From Ureibacillus composti (GTDB lineage Bacteria; Bacillota; Bacilli; Bacillales_A; Planococcaceae): a stretch of DNA of 64,000 nt. The number at the start of each line of letters is the position of its first letter. The first letter of the stretch is position 1. The notes beneath the pieces are model-generated. The model did not search any database and was not told the DNA's origin. It saw nothing but the letters and a program-made list of their open reading frames with translations. The stretch spans positions 3,675,001 through 3,739,000 of the forward strand of contig JAUCEP010000002.1 in the NCBI GenBank assembly GCA_030348875.1. The letters run 5' to 3'. This document shows, piece after piece, positions 19,096-28,044 of this stretch. Both the position numbers and the translations under genes were made by a program.

Positions 19096-19190
19096 GCTCC
19101 TGCGGTTACTCGTTGCATAAGTAATCTGCTCCTGCGGTTACTCGTCGCATAAGTAATGTGCTCCTGTATCTGCTCCTTGCAAAAATGCTT
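19096..19190. repeat. 32-bp tandem repeat between hemE and hemH
   Basis: Units beginning GCTCCTGCGGTTACTCG start at 19096, 19128 and 19160 (the third is truncated after GCTCCTG), an exact 32-bp period. The core TGCGGTTACTCGYYGCA is itself an imperfect palindrome and recurs once at 20540-20556. Confidence 0.85.
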
Positions 19191-19301
19191 TTGTTGCAAC
19201 ACTTTGCGACCAATCATGTTGGCCGAGATGGTGTCATTTTATAGTGCGGATATCCATGAACCTTTTACCTTCGTATCCGCCAAAAAAACTATTTGTAACT
19301 A

Positions 19302-20354
19302 TTATCGTTCAAGTAAGCTAGCTTGCTCACGACTATATTCATGAATAAATGTAGTTAATCGTTTTAATACATCTGGGTTAACTTCAGGGAATACACCATG
19401 GCCTAAATTGAAGATATGGCCTGGTACTTGTAAACCTTGGTCAATAATATCTTTTGTGCGTTGTTCGATGACATGCCAATCAGCTAAAAGAAGTGATGGA
19501 TCAAGGTTCCCTTGAACTGCCTTCATAACGCCTAGTTCACGTGCTTTTCGAATTGGCATGCGCCAATCTAAACCTACTACATCGATCGGTAGGTCATTCC
19601 ATTCGTTCACTAAATGACTTGCACCAACACCGAATAAAATTAGCGGTACATTTTCTTTTCGTAACTCAGCAAAAATACGAGTCATTACTGGTTTAATAAA
19701 TACGCGATAATCCTCAACATTTAAAGCACCTACCCAAGAGTCAAATACTTGAATAGCTGTTGCTCCTGCTTCAACTTGAGCAGCGATATCTGCGATAATC
19801 ATATCTGCTAGTTTGTCCATTAGACTAAACCAAGCTTTTGGTTCTGTTACCATAAATGATTTCGTTTTATTATAATTGCGGGAAGGGCCCCCTTCAATCA
19901 TATAGCTCGCTAAAGTAAATGGTGCACCTGCAAATCCAATTAATGGGACTTCTAACTGTTCTTTTGTCAAAAGTTTAATCGTATCTAAGACAAAAGGAGT
20001 GTGTTCTTTTGCATTAAACTCTCCAAGTTTTTCTACATCCGCTACTGAACGAATTGGGTTAGAAATTACAGGACCTACTCCTGCTTTAATTTTTACGTCA
20101 ACACCAATTCCTGGCAATGGCGTTACAATATCTTTATATAGAATTGCTGCATCTACATTGTATTGATCAACAGGTAATTTCGTAACGTAAGCACATAGTT
20201 CTGGTTGATGTGTAATTTCTTCTAATGAGTATTTTTCTTTTATTTTTCTATATTCTGCTTGAGAACGTCCAGCTTGTCTCATAAACCAAACAGGTGTATA
20301 GTCTGTTCGCTCACCTCTAGCGGCTCTGATTAATGTATCATTAAACTTTCTCAT
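19302..20354 (-). CDS. hemE: Uroporphyrinogen III decarboxylase
   Basis: Removes four carboxyl groups from uroporphyrinogen III to give coproporphyrinogen III; cytoplasmic. The 350-residue protein has the family N-terminal signature [12 protein letters not shown], the [17 protein letters not shown] motif and the C-terminal [11 protein letters not shown] segment. First gene of the hemE-hemH-hemY set, transcribed away from hmoB, matching the B. subtilis arrangement. An AGGGGAAGGG ribosome-binding site lies ahead of the ATG. Confidence 0.96.
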   Translation of the reverse strand: MRKFNDTLIRAARGERTDYTPVWFMRQAGRSQAEYRKIKEKYSLEEITHQPELCAYVTKLPVDQYNVDAAILYKDIVTPLPGIGVDVKIKAGVGPVISNPIRSVADVEKLGEFNAKEHTPFVLDTIKLLTKEQLEVPLIGFAGAPFTLASYMIEGGPSRNYNKTKSFMVTEPKAWFSLMDKLADMIIADIAAQVEAGATAIQVFDSWVGALNVEDYRVFIKPVMTRIFAELRKENVPLILFGVGASHLVNEWNDLPIDVVGLDWRMPIRKARELGVMKAVQGNLDPSLLLADWHVIEQRTKDIIDQGLQVPGHIFNLGHGVFPEVNPDVLKRLTTFIHEYSREQASLLER

Positions 20355-20539
20355 ATTCTAACCCTTCCCCTCATGATCTAGTTAGCTTCGATGTAAATTG
20401 TAAATAGTCTACGAATTTTGGTAGCCTTTTCATACATCAAGGCATAAGTTTTAACAGTATAGGAATTCCTATACTGTAATTCGCTTTGTCTTATTTGTGA
20501 GTGTGTGTAGCGCAATCGTTACAAAAAACAATTGCTTTT

Positions 20540-20556
20540 TGCGGTTACTCGCCGCA
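20540..20556. repeat. Single copy of the TGCGGTTACTCG palindrome
   Basis: TGCGGTTACTCGCCGCA, the same core as in the 32-bp array at 19096-19190, here with perfect five-base TGCGG/CCGCA arms. It lies in the hemE-hmoB divergent region, so all copies in the window flank hemE. Confidence 0.75.
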
Positions 20557-20696
20557 GTAAGAAATTTGCTATATTAAGTTAAATCTTTTTCATTGATATC
20601 CGTTTACAGTCTATACTTTTCCAATAGTAAAGTATAGTTTTATCAATCAAATGTCATAAATTTGTACAATAACTCACAACAATTGGACCTTACTTT

Positions 20697-20725
20697 TTGA
20701 CAAATATAAATTGGTTGTTTTTAAT
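20697..20725 (+). promoter_or_regulatory. Sigma-A promoter of hmoB
   Basis: TTGACA at 20697-20702, a 17-bp spacer and TTTAAT at 20720-20725. Transcription would begin near 20732, which rules out the open-frame start at 20711 and supports the ATG at 20762. Confidence 0.7.
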
Positions 20726-20761
20726 AAAAATTATAATGAAAACCTAGAATGGGGGATTAAT

Positions 20762-21271
20762 ATGTTCTTTTTCATTACTTCCGGTACGGCAGATTATATG
20801 GAAAAATTAAGAAATAAATATAGTACTGAAAACATATTTGTACTTCACGGTACTGGAAACTCTCTACTATTACATGAGTCCGAAAATAAGAAATCGAAGT
20901 TTGCTACTCCCCGAAAACATGAAGTCATTGACCAATCAAACCAAATCGAACAAAGAGGATATTTCGTTTTAAACCATATCCCTGTTTCAGATGAAGGAAG
21001 GCCCATTTTTGAAAAACGCTTCCTAGAACGCTCCCGTGAAATTGAAAAAGAACCGGGTTTTATAGCGTACCGGTTATTACGCCCACTTGATTCAGACACT
21101 TATATTGTCCTCACACAATGGACTGGACCGAATTCCTATGATGCCTGGAAAAATTCTAATTCCTTTATTAATGCCCATGGTCAAAAACAACCTGGCGAGA
21201 GACGACAAAATATTTTCAACGCCGCAAGCTATGTAACCACTTATTCAGGAAAGCTTTCTGAAGAAAAATAA
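20762..21271 (+). CDS. hmoB: Heme-degrading monooxygenase HmoB (YhgC)
   Basis: A 169-residue protein like B. subtilis HmoB: an N-terminal half unique to this group (ITSGTADYMEKL) and a C-terminal ABM ferredoxin-like fold with FVLNHIPVSDEGRPIFEKRF, EKEPGFIAYRLLRPLDSDTY and VTTYSG. HmoB opens the heme ring and releases iron. A GGGGGATTAAT site lies directly before the chosen ATG. It is divergent from hemEHY, so synthesis and breakdown of heme share one control region. No Fur-box-like inverted repeat stands out near its promoter. Confidence 0.9.
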   Translation: MFFFITSGTADYMEKLRNKYSTENIFVLHGTGNSLLLHESENKKSKFATPRKHEVIDQSNQIEQRGYFVLNHIPVSDEGRPIFEKRFLERSREIEKEPGFIAYRLLRPLDSDTYIVLTQWTGPNSYDAWKNSNSFINAHGQKQPGERRQNIFNAASYVTTYSGKLSEEK

Positions 21272-21283
21272 ATCTGAGTTGCT

Positions 21284-21313
21284 AGCCGTTCATCTTTAGG
21301 GAACGGCTTTTTT
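21284..21313 (+). terminator. Intrinsic terminator of hmoB
   Basis: AGCCGTTC / GAACGGCT stem with a nine-base loop, followed by TTTTT. Its arms resemble the palindromes in the adjacent 52-bp array (GTCGTTC/GAACGGC), so the array may have grown from such a terminator arm, or the reverse. Confidence 0.8.
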
Positions 21314-21430
21314 GCTTGGGTGTGATGTATCGGCAGTTGACTCCTTTGTGAATGACCATTTAAATGAGTGACGACTTAGGAAGAAGCTGACTATGTTCTT
21401 ATTTAAAAAGCTTTTGGAGTGGGATTGAAG

Positions 21431-22030
21431 TCTTGGAATGTCGTTCATAGCTTGGAGGAGGACTTTTGCATTGTCTTGAGCTTGGAATGCATGTGGCTCA
21501 TTCTTACGTTGATTTTGGGAGTTGTGCTTGGATGTCATTCTTCCCTTTTTGAGCGACTTTTTGTTCCAGATTTCACCTCGGAATGTCGTTCATACCCTTG
21601 ATGAACGGCTTTTCGTTCCAGATTTATTCTCGGAATGTCGTTCATTCCATTGATGAACGACTTTTCGTTCCAGATTTATTCTCGGAATGTCGTTCATACC
21701 CTTGATGAACGGCTTTTCGTTCCAGATTTATTCTCGGAATGTCGTTCATACCCTTGATTCCCCTGATGAAGTTGATTCTCAAGCATTCGCAATCCTATTT
21801 TGAACTTCATCGCCCTAATGAAGTTCATTTCACACGCCCTTTCCAACTTTTTTGAACTTCATCCCCCCCGGTGAAGTTCATTCTCGAACTCTCGCAATCC
21901 CATTTTGATCTTCATTCCCCTAATGAAATTCATCCTCATGCCCTCGAAATCCCATTTTGAACTTCATCACCCTAATGAAGTTCATTTCTACCATTCGCTA
22001 TCCCACCTTAATCTTCATCGCCACAATCCC
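21431..22030. repeat. Array of palindromes with 52-bp period (locus A)
   Basis: About a dozen units. The first family has CTCGGAATGTCGTTCAT starts at 21577, 21629, 21681 and 21733 (exactly 52 bp apart), with more decayed units before; each contains the 25-nt palindrome GTCGTTCAT-n7-ATGAACGGC. From about 21770 a second family takes over, with GAACTTCAT-n7-ATGAAGTTC palindromes starting at 21802, 21854, 21907, 21959 and about 22010. Arms differ between families, but spacing and the TTCAT...ATGAA core are kept. Spacers are repeated too, so this is not a CRISPR array. No gene is supported here. Confidence 0.9.
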
Positions 22031-22050
22031 ACCCTATCTTTACAACAATA

Positions 22051-22079
22051 TAAAAGGAGCATTCATTACGAATGCCCCC
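22051..22079 (-). terminator. Intrinsic terminator of the ornithine cyclodeaminase-like gene
   Basis: Minus-strand stem GGGGGCATTC / GAATGCTCC around GTAAT, followed by TTTTAT, 20 bp past the stop codon. Confidence 0.8.
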
Positions 22080-22098
22080 GAACCCACTTGCCTTGCCC

Positions 22099-23082
22099 TT
22101 ACACTTCAATATTTAACCCTGTACCAAGTGTTTGCGCTTTTTTGTAAACGCCTTTCGCAACTGCTAAGTCGTAGTAAGAGGCACCCACAGATTTGAAGAA
22201 TGTGATTTCCTCTTCAACCTCGCGTCCACTCACTTCTCCACTTACTAAGCTTTCTAATTCGGCATAGACATCATTAAACGACCAAATTCCTTTTTCTTCA
22301 GCGTCCATTAACTCTCCAGCTTCATCTTTTACGCCATGAAGGTCGTCCACCACAATTTTGGATGCCGTTGTAATGGTCGTATGGTCAATCTCATGCATAT
22401 GTGGTAGATATGAGCCAACACCGTTTACATGTGTCCCAGGTCGTAAATACTCTCCATTAAATACTGGTGTTGTTGATTTCGTTGCGCAGCAAATGATATC
22501 CGCTTTACTTACGGCATCATTTACATCGTCGGCAATCTCAAATTCTACTTCAACACCAACCTCTTTTAATTGATTTGCAAAACTTATAGCTTTTTCTTTT
22601 GTACGATTGAATAATATAATTTTTGAAATATCCCGAATCGCTAGAACACCCAGTGTTTGTTCAAATGCCATGGCGCCCGTTCCAACAACTGTTAATACTT
22701 TAGCATCTTTTTTGGCAAGCGCATCTGTCGCTAAAGCCGTCATCGCTCCTGTGCGGAGTCTAGTTAAATAGGAAGCATTCATGACAGATAAATGTGAACC
22801 ATCTTCTGTACTTGTTAACACAATAATTCCTTGAGTTGTCGGTAGCTCTTTTGCAGGATTGTTCGGAAAGATGGTTACTACTTTCACTGCCGCTACTTTA
22901 TTCTCTAGATCCGCACTTGGCATATAAAGAGATGTCGCACTTTCTTCTGGAAACTCTAAAACTGTACGATGTGGTGATTGTACTTTATTTTGAACTTTTG
23001 CAATTAACGTTTCTCGAACATCTTTAATGGCATCTTCCATTGAATAAAAACTTTTGATTTCCTCTTGGTTTAAAATAATCAA
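22099..23082 (-). CDS. Ornithine cyclodeaminase / mu-crystallin family protein
   Basis: NAD(P)-dependent amino- or imino-acid enzyme of about 327 residues. Visible features are [21 protein letters not shown] leading into the Rossmann motif [10 protein letters not shown], and the [11 protein letters not shown] segment. Members include ornithine cyclodeaminase, alanine dehydrogenase, ketimine reductases and opine-synthesis enzymes, so the substrate is open. A TTGGAG site lies eight bases before the TTG at 23082; the GTG at 23091 overlaps that site and is less likely. It follows an MHS transporter gene by about 30 bp in the same direction, suggesting uptake and conversion of one amino acid-like compound. 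Confidence 0.85.
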   Translation of the reverse strand: MIILNQEEIKSFYSMEDAIKDVRETLIAKVQNKVQSPHRTVLEFPEESATSLYMPSADLENKVAAVKVVTIFPNNPAKELPTTQGIIVLTSTEDGSHLSVMNASYLTRLRTGAMTALATDALAKKDAKVLTVVGTGAMAFEQTLGVLAIRDISKIILFNRTKEKAISFANQLKEVGVEVEFEIADDVNDAVSKADIICCATKSTTPVFNGEYLRPGTHVNGVGSYLPHMHEIDHTTITTASKIVVDDLHGVKDEAGELMDAEEKGIWSFNDVYAELESLVSGEVSGREVEEEITFFKSVGASYYDLAVAKGVYKKAQTLGTGLNIEV

Positions 23083-23112
23083 TTCCCACACTCCAAATCA
23101 TCTAAACATTTA

Positions 23113-24456
23113 TTAATTTACTGTTGTTGTTTCACGCTTTTCTACTTTTGCTTTATTTTCTACTTTTACATTATTAAACTCATCTAATTCTTGGTTGCTC
23201 TTCTCTTTTACTACTAGTACAGCAATTAATGAAATAACTGCCGTTAAGATTATATAAATAGCAACAGGTACATAAGAATTGTTAAACTTCACAAGTAAAG
23301 CTGTTGCAACTAATGGTGCAGTACCACCTGCTAATGCAGCACCAATTTGGTAACCTAACGAAACTCCCGTGTAGCGAATTTTTGCATCAAAGATTTCTGA
23401 GAACATTGTTCCTAATACTGCTGTGATTGGTGCCCAAATGATCCCTAATCCAATAATTGTCGCAATTAAAAGCGTTGCAAATGTACGTTGTTCTAATAAC
23501 ATAAAATACGGGAATGCATATAACATCATGGCTACAGTACCGTATATATACACTTTTTTACGTCCAATTTTATCTGATAAATTACCCATAACAGGCATTA
23601 AGAATGTCGTCACAATCGTACCGATCATAACCGCTACTAACACTTGAGTGCTTGTGAAACCTAAATTATTAGTTCCATAAGATACGATAAATGTCGCAAA
23701 GATATAGAATGGTGCAGTCTCAACGACTTTCCCACCAACTGCAATTAAAACTTCTTTCCAGTGGTATTTTAATGTATCTACAATCGGTAGTTTTGGAATA
23801 TCTCCGGATTCTTGTATTTTTTTAAATGATGGCGTTTCGTCAAGACCTTTACGAATCCAAAGACCAAATAATACTAAAACTGCACTTAAAATAAACGGAA
23901 TTCTCCAACCCCAAGCAACGAATGCTTCTTGAGATACTACTGATGTAATAAATGTTAAAGCACCAGAACCTAAGAACATCCCAATCGTTACACCCATTTG
24001 TGGGAATGCACCAAATAACCCTCGTTTATCTTTTGGAGCATACTCTACAGCTAGTAGAAGTGAACCACCCCATTCTCCCCCTATACCAATCCCTTGAATT
24101 AAACGTAATACAATTAATAGAATTGGAGCTGCCACACCAATTGCTTGGTATGTTGGAAGTACACCCATTAAAACAGTTGCACCGCCCATGATTGTTAATG
24201 TAATAACTAATGTTTTCTTCCGACCAACCCGGTCACCAATATGACTGAAAATAACTCCACCTAATGGTCTAATTAAGAACGCCAGTGCTAATGACGCATA
24301 TGCCAATAGTAACCCCACTGTTGGATCTTCTGCGACGAAGAACACTTGGTTAAATACTAAGGCTGCAACCGTCCCATAAAGGAAATAATCGAACCATTCA
24401 ATTGAACTCCCTACTAAACTGGCAATCCAAACCTTCGTCATTTCTCTCCTACTCAT
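23113..24456 (-). CDS. MHS family MFS transporter
   Basis: Twelve-helix major-facilitator protein of the metabolite:H+ symporter group (ProP, ShiA, YhjE type). Motifs seen are GSSIEWFDYFLYGTVAAL in helix 1, the loop motif HIGDRVGRKK, RLIQGIGIGGEWGG in helix 4 and GNLSDKIGRKKVY in the second half. The group carries proline/betaine, dicarboxylates or shikimate with protons; the substrate here is unknown. GAGGGGG seven bases before the ATG at 24456 supports that start over 24495. It leads the OCD-like gene in a two-gene unit. Confidence 0.88.
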   Translation of the reverse strand: MSRREMTKVWIASLVGSSIEWFDYFLYGTVAALVFNQVFFVAEDPTVGLLLAYASLALAFLIRPLGGVIFSHIGDRVGRKKTLVITLTIMGGATVLMGVLPTYQAIGVAAPILLIVLRLIQGIGIGGEWGGSLLLAVEYAPKDKRGLFGAFPQMGVTIGMFLGSGALTFITSVVSQEAFVAWGWRIPFILSAVLVLFGLWIRKGLDETPSFKKIQESGDIPKLPIVDTLKYHWKEVLIAVGGKVVETAPFYIFATFIVSYGTNNLGFTSTQVLVAVMIGTIVTTFLMPVMGNLSDKIGRKKVYIYGTVAMMLYAFPYFMLLEQRTFATLLIATIIGLGIIWAPITAVLGTMFSEIFDAKIRYTGVSLGYQIGAALAGGTAPLVATALLVKFNNSYVPVAIYIILTAVISLIAVLVVKEKSNQELDEFNNVKVENKAKVEKRETTTVN

Positions 24457-24898
24457 ACACATTCCCCCTCGTACGAAATTGAAGTGAGACTTCAATTGTT
24501 AATTAAAAAAATTTGAAGTACCACTTAAATTTATGTAATTCAATTATTACACAGTTAGGAATTTTCGGTCAATATAATTTTAGCTATCCTCTTCAAGTTC
24601 TATCAACCTCTTTAGATAGTAAATAAAGTTTCAAGTAACCATTAGATATACATAATGTTGATTAAGTGCTTTCCCTCCCCCTTGCAAATCGCACTTATTT
24701 TTTATAAGTTGTTTTATTACATGCGTTAATTACAAAATACATTGCTTTTTCAATTACAAGTTTTGAAGTAGAATCTGAATAACCACTTTATTTATTTCCA
24801 TAGTAATTCGATTGCCTTAAACTCTTAAAAAATGTACAAGTGTTTGAGTTAAATAAATCAGTAAAGTATAATTATCAATTGTTTAAGGATGTGATCAG
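24457..24898. other. Divergent control region of transporter operon and XRE-cupin regulator
   Basis: About 440 bp, AT-rich, no gene. GAAGT words recur (ACTTCAA near 24490, TTTGAAGTACCACTT near 24511, GTTTTGAAGTAG near 24762) and might be operator half-sites, but no convincing dyad is seen. Confidence 0.4.
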
Positions 24899-25396
24899 AT
24901 GATGATTGGCGAACAACTTCGAAGCATTAGAAAGAATCATAAAATGACGTTAAAAACCCTTTCTGAAAAAACGGGTGTATCTATTAGTTTTTTATCTCAA
25001 GTTGAGCGTAATAAATGTAATGTCACTCTGGAGTCTCTTAGAAAAATAAGTGATGCGTTAAATGTAAATCCAAGTGTCTTTTTTCCTCAAAATCAGGAAG
25101 ATGATTCTGATAAACTTTATCCTTTTATTTATGAGGATTTATCACATCAAATTACCGGTGCATCGTTTCATCCAATCTTAGTTACTTTAAAACCTAAAGA
25201 AAACATTGGGAAAGAATTCTCTCATTACGGACATGAATTTATCTATGTTCTTTCTGGAATTTTGACCATCTCATTAGAAGGAAAAACCTTTGAATTGAAT
25301 GAAACAGAGTCTTATATGTTTGATTCATCGCGTAATCATTATTGGTGGAATAATAGTGATGAAGATGTTCGTTTTCTTTTAGTTTCGACTCTATAA
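24899..25396 (+). CDS. XRE family transcription regulator with C-terminal cupin domain
   Basis: A 165-residue regulator: helix-turn-helix at residues about 5-62 (LRSIRKNHKMTLKTLSEKTGVSISFLSQVER), then a cupin-2 domain (about 90-160) with a metal-type motif around HYGHEFIYVLSGILTISLEG. Such proteins sense a small ligand through the cupin and often govern neighbouring amino-acid or polyamine catabolism. It is divergent from the MHS-OCD operon, so it is the likely local regulator. An AAGGATG site precedes tandem ATGs; the first is used. A terminator follows. Confidence 0.88.
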   Translation: MMIGEQLRSIRKNHKMTLKTLSEKTGVSISFLSQVERNKCNVTLESLRKISDALNVNPSVFFPQNQEDDSDKLYPFIYEDLSHQITGASFHPILVTLKPKENIGKEFSHYGHEFIYVLSGILTISLEGKTFELNETESYMFDSSRNHYWWNNSDEDVRFLLVSTL

Positions 25397-25403
25397 CATA
25401 AGA

Positions 25404-25444
25404 AAAAGCCGAGACACTCTATAAAACGAGTGCTTCGGCTTTTT
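25404..25444. terminator. Bidirectional intrinsic terminator
   Basis: AAAAAGCCGAGACACTC / GAGTGCTTCGGCTTTTTT with two mismatches and a short loop, between the convergent XRE-cupin and ecsB genes. Confidence 0.85.
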
Positions 25445-26643
25445 TAGTAAACAGGTGTTGGATTTTTCGATACTTTAAATGTTATTTCACTAATAATTAA
25501 AATAACTAATGCTGAAACAAAAAATAACGGTTGTCCGATTGAACAAAGCATGACAATGATTGCTTGAACGATCATAAATAATCGGATTAATTTGTGGACC
25601 CCTTTATTTCTCTGATTTTCTTCCACTGGAAATAGCATATCCATTCTAAATTCACTAGATGATAATAACGCATATTTTAACTGAATCGTTGTAGCAAAGG
25701 AAAGTGCAGCTGCTACAATCCAAGTTACGATAGGGATGTTCACGAAAAATGCAATAATAGCCGTTATGGCAGTTAATCGGACCCATAAGTAAAAATGATC
25801 GTCCGTTCGAACAAAAGTACGGAACACTAAATAACTTTGTGTATTTCTTTTATTAAACGGAACAAAATTATAAACGGAATTTAGCCACGAACGACGTCTA
25901 ATAGACCCTCGTAAATGCGGTACATCGGTAAAGTAATTCGCAAATCGATAGAATCCCATCATACGATTTTGTTCTAGTTTAACAAAATGCTCATATGGAA
26001 TTGGCTGTTCCCTTACCTTTTTCTTTAGTGAAAAATTATAAGCAACCAACAAGATGACGTAAATTAATCCCACTAAAAATCCTGTCATTAAAACAGTTTG
26101 AACTGCCAATATGGAAAGTAATATACGAGCAATTCGATCGATCAGTACGTGATTTCCACGATTACTGTAACGATAATTGAATTCGATTTGAACATTACAA
26201 TACTTTAATAAAATAATTAACAGTAAACCAATCCAAATTTCAGATGTTGATAAATCTGTAACAGCATTTAACAATGGAATCGATACTAAGTAAACAACCG
26301 CAACTAATCCTATTTGTGACCAAAAAGTCCAATTCAGAGCCTTTTTAAAGTAATCAGACATCTTTGACTCAACAGGCAATAAATACACTTGGTCTGGCTC
26401 TCTCAACAACGTCACTGGACGACTAAAACCTAAAACTAAGCCAATAATAATTGCTATTAGCCAAACTGCCGGAAAATCCTGATTGACAACTTTTAGCCAT
26501 TCACTATATTGATAACCGACCGAGCCAATTACGAACACCATAACAATAGCCAAATGACCTGTAAAAACATACTTCATGTATTTCTGAACTTCATTCATAT
26601 AATGAATAAATCTTTTTGACCAAACGCTTTGCAAGTTATTCAT
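25444..26643 (-). CDS. ecsB: ABC transporter permease EcsB
   Basis: Polytopic membrane partner of EcsA, 399 residues, with the EcsB family wording VWSKRFIHYMNEVQKYMKYV at the start and LLREPDQVYLLPVE after the first helices. In B. subtilis EcsAB affects protein secretion, regulated intramembrane proteolysis by RasP and competence; what it transports is unsettled. It overlaps ecsA by eight bases and is the last gene of the unit; an ecsC neighbour is not present here. Confidence 0.93.
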   Translation of the reverse strand: MNNLQSVWSKRFIHYMNEVQKYMKYVFTGHLAIVMVFVIGSVGYQYSEWLKVVNQDFPAVWLIAIIIGLVLGFSRPVTLLREPDQVYLLPVESKMSDYFKKALNWTFWSQIGLVAVVYLVSIPLLNAVTDLSTSEIWIGLLLIILLKYCNVQIEFNYRYSNRGNHVLIDRIARILLSILAVQTVLMTGFLVGLIYVILLVAYNFSLKKKVREQPIPYEHFVKLEQNRMMGFYRFANYFTDVPHLRGSIRRRSWLNSVYNFVPFNKRNTQSYLVFRTFVRTDDHFYLWVRLTAITAIIAFFVNIPIVTWIVAAALSFATTIQLKYALLSSSEFRMDMLFPVEENQRNKGVHKLIRLFMIVQAIIVMLCSIGQPLFFVSALVILIISEITFKVSKNPTPVY

Positions 26644-27376
26644 TGTCTTGCTCCTTCGTCATGGCAATATATAAATCGTCCAGTGTTGCATTTGGCATAT
26701 TAAACGCTCTACGTAAATCATCCATTGTCCCTTGAGCGCGAACTCGGCCTTCATGGAGTAAAATAATCCGATCACAATGTTTTTCAGCCGTCGATAAAAT
26801 ATGTGTAGACATTAGTACGGAAGCACCCTGATGTTTCTTTTCATCCATTTGATCAAGTAAAGATTGAATACCGAGTGGGTCTAGTCCAACAAACGGCTCA
26901 TCAATAATGTAAAGCGAAGGATTTACAAGAAACGCACACATAATCATTACTTTTTGGCGCATCCCTTTTGAGAAATGTGAAGGGAACCAATTTAGTCGTT
27001 TTTCCATTCGGAATTCTTTCAATAAAATTTCTGATCTTTCTTTTAATGTTTTTTCATCAATACCGTAAGCCATTGCTGTTAACTCTAAATGTTCTTTTAA
27101 TGTTAACTCTTCATATAGGACAGGTGTTTCCGGAATATAGGAAAATGAAGAACGATACTGATCCATATTTTCCTTTAACGTTACACCGTTCAAGCGAATT
27201 TCACCATTTTGTGGAAGGAGTGTCCCGATAATATGCTTGATTGTTGTACTCTTCCCTGCTCCGTTTAAGCCAATTAATCCAACAAGCTCTCCTTTTTCAA
27301 TTGCAAAAGATAGATCTTTTATTACGGGTTTTCTCGTATAACCACCTGTAACATCTTTTAGTTGTAGCACTGTCAT
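26636..27376 (-). CDS. ecsA: ABC transporter ATP-binding protein EcsA
   Basis: ABC ATPase of about 246 residues with Walker A GLNGAGKST, signature FSKGMRQKV and Walker B SLYIIDEPFVGLDP. The order hit (divergent)-ecsA-ecsB is that of B. subtilis, which supports the EcsA name. The ATG at 27376 has AGGAGT seven bases upstream; the GTG at 27385 overlaps the site. Probably needed for normal secretion and membrane proteolysis, by family knowledge. Confidence 0.94.
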   Translation of the reverse strand: MTVLQLKDVTGGYTRKPVIKDLSFAIEKGELVGLIGLNGAGKSTTIKHIIGTLLPQNGEIRLNGVTLKENMDQYRSSFSYIPETPVLYEELTLKEHLELTAMAYGIDEKTLKERSEILLKEFRMEKRLNWFPSHFSKGMRQKVMIMCAFLVNPSLYIIDEPFVGLDPLGIQSLLDQMDEKKHQGASVLMSTHILSTAEKHCDRIILLHEGRVRAQGTMDDLRRAFNMPNATLDDLYIAMTKEQDNE

Positions 27377-27480
27377 TTTAGTCACTCCTATTCTTGTTAT
27401 CAGTTTAGCAAAAAAAGCGAATGGAATCAGTTCTCATATGTTAAAATGAATACAAAACTTGTCATGAGAGGATGTTTTTT

Positions 27481-27906
27481 ATGAGTGATTGCATTTTTTG
27501 TAAAATAGTTGATGGTACAATTCCAAGCACAAAAGTCTATGAAGATGAAAACGTATATGCATTTATGGATGTTTCCCCTTTAACAAAAGGACACACATTA
27601 CTTGTCCCAAAAACACATGTGAAAGATCTTTTTGAAATGCCTGAAGAAATAGCAGCGAATCTTTATGCTGTTGCACCTAAAATTGCAAATGCCATTAAAT
27701 CAGCATTTAATCCTGCTGGTCTAAATACAATCAATAATAACGGCGCTTTTGCTGGTCAAACTGTTTTCCATTACCACCTGCATTTCATTCCTCGTTATGA
27801 TGAAACAGATGGCTTAAAAGTAAAATGGGAAACAAAACAAAGCGAATTTACACCAGATGTATTAGGACAAGTTGCTGCACAAATTAAAGAAAACCTTAAT
27901 GCTTAA
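27481..27906 (+). CDS. hit: HIT family nucleotide-binding protein
   Basis: Small histidine-triad protein (141 residues) that hydrolyses or transfers nucleotidyl groups. The N-terminal CIFCKIVDG motif with a Cys pair, and the triad HYHLHFIPR near residue 100, are present. The ATG at 27481 has GAGAGG nine bases upstream; the ATG at 27472 would sit on that site. Divergent from ecsA as in B. subtilis. Confidence 0.94.
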   Translation: MSDCIFCKIVDGTIPSTKVYEDENVYAFMDVSPLTKGHTLLVPKTHVKDLFEMPEEIAANLYAVAPKIANAIKSAFNPAGLNTINNNGAFAGQTVFHYHLHFIPRYDETDGLKVKWETKQSEFTPDVLGQVAAQIKENLNA

Positions 27907-27989
27907 TAATTATTTTTAAGTATGCTGATCACTGCTCTAATATTCATTGGAGTAGTGGAATTATTTTTATAGTATTCTATTATAAGAGG

Positions 27990-28018
27990 TTGCAAATTAT
28001 ATCTAATAATATTAAAAT
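27990..28018 (+). promoter_or_regulatory. Promoter of trpP
   Basis: TTGCAA (27990-27995), a 17-bp spacer and TAAAAT (28013-28018). Transcription would begin near 28025, giving a leader of about 70 nt that contains the whole TRAP-like triplet array. Confidence 0.6.
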
Positions 28019-28044
28019 CATCTTAAGTTTTCGCTAACGGCAAT

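Larger units (their letters stand above)
20355..20761. other. Divergent regulatory region hemE / hmoB
   Basis: About 400 bp between the divergent heme synthesis and heme degradation genes. It contains the single TGCGGTTACTCG palindrome copy at 20540-20556, a short inverted repeat TATAGGAATTCCTATA at about 20458-20473 and the hmoB promoter. The 16-bp perfect palindrome could be an operator or part of a hairpin; I cannot assign a regulator. Confidence 0.55.

Noticed and set aside
19035..19344. Short ORFs of 60-62 residues on both strands between hemH and hemE
   Set aside because: They overlap the 32-bp repeat and lack ribosome-binding sites.
21431..22030. Possible CRISPR array
   Set aside because: The 27-bp spacers between palindromes are themselves repeated, unit lengths and arms vary by family, and no cas gene is present.
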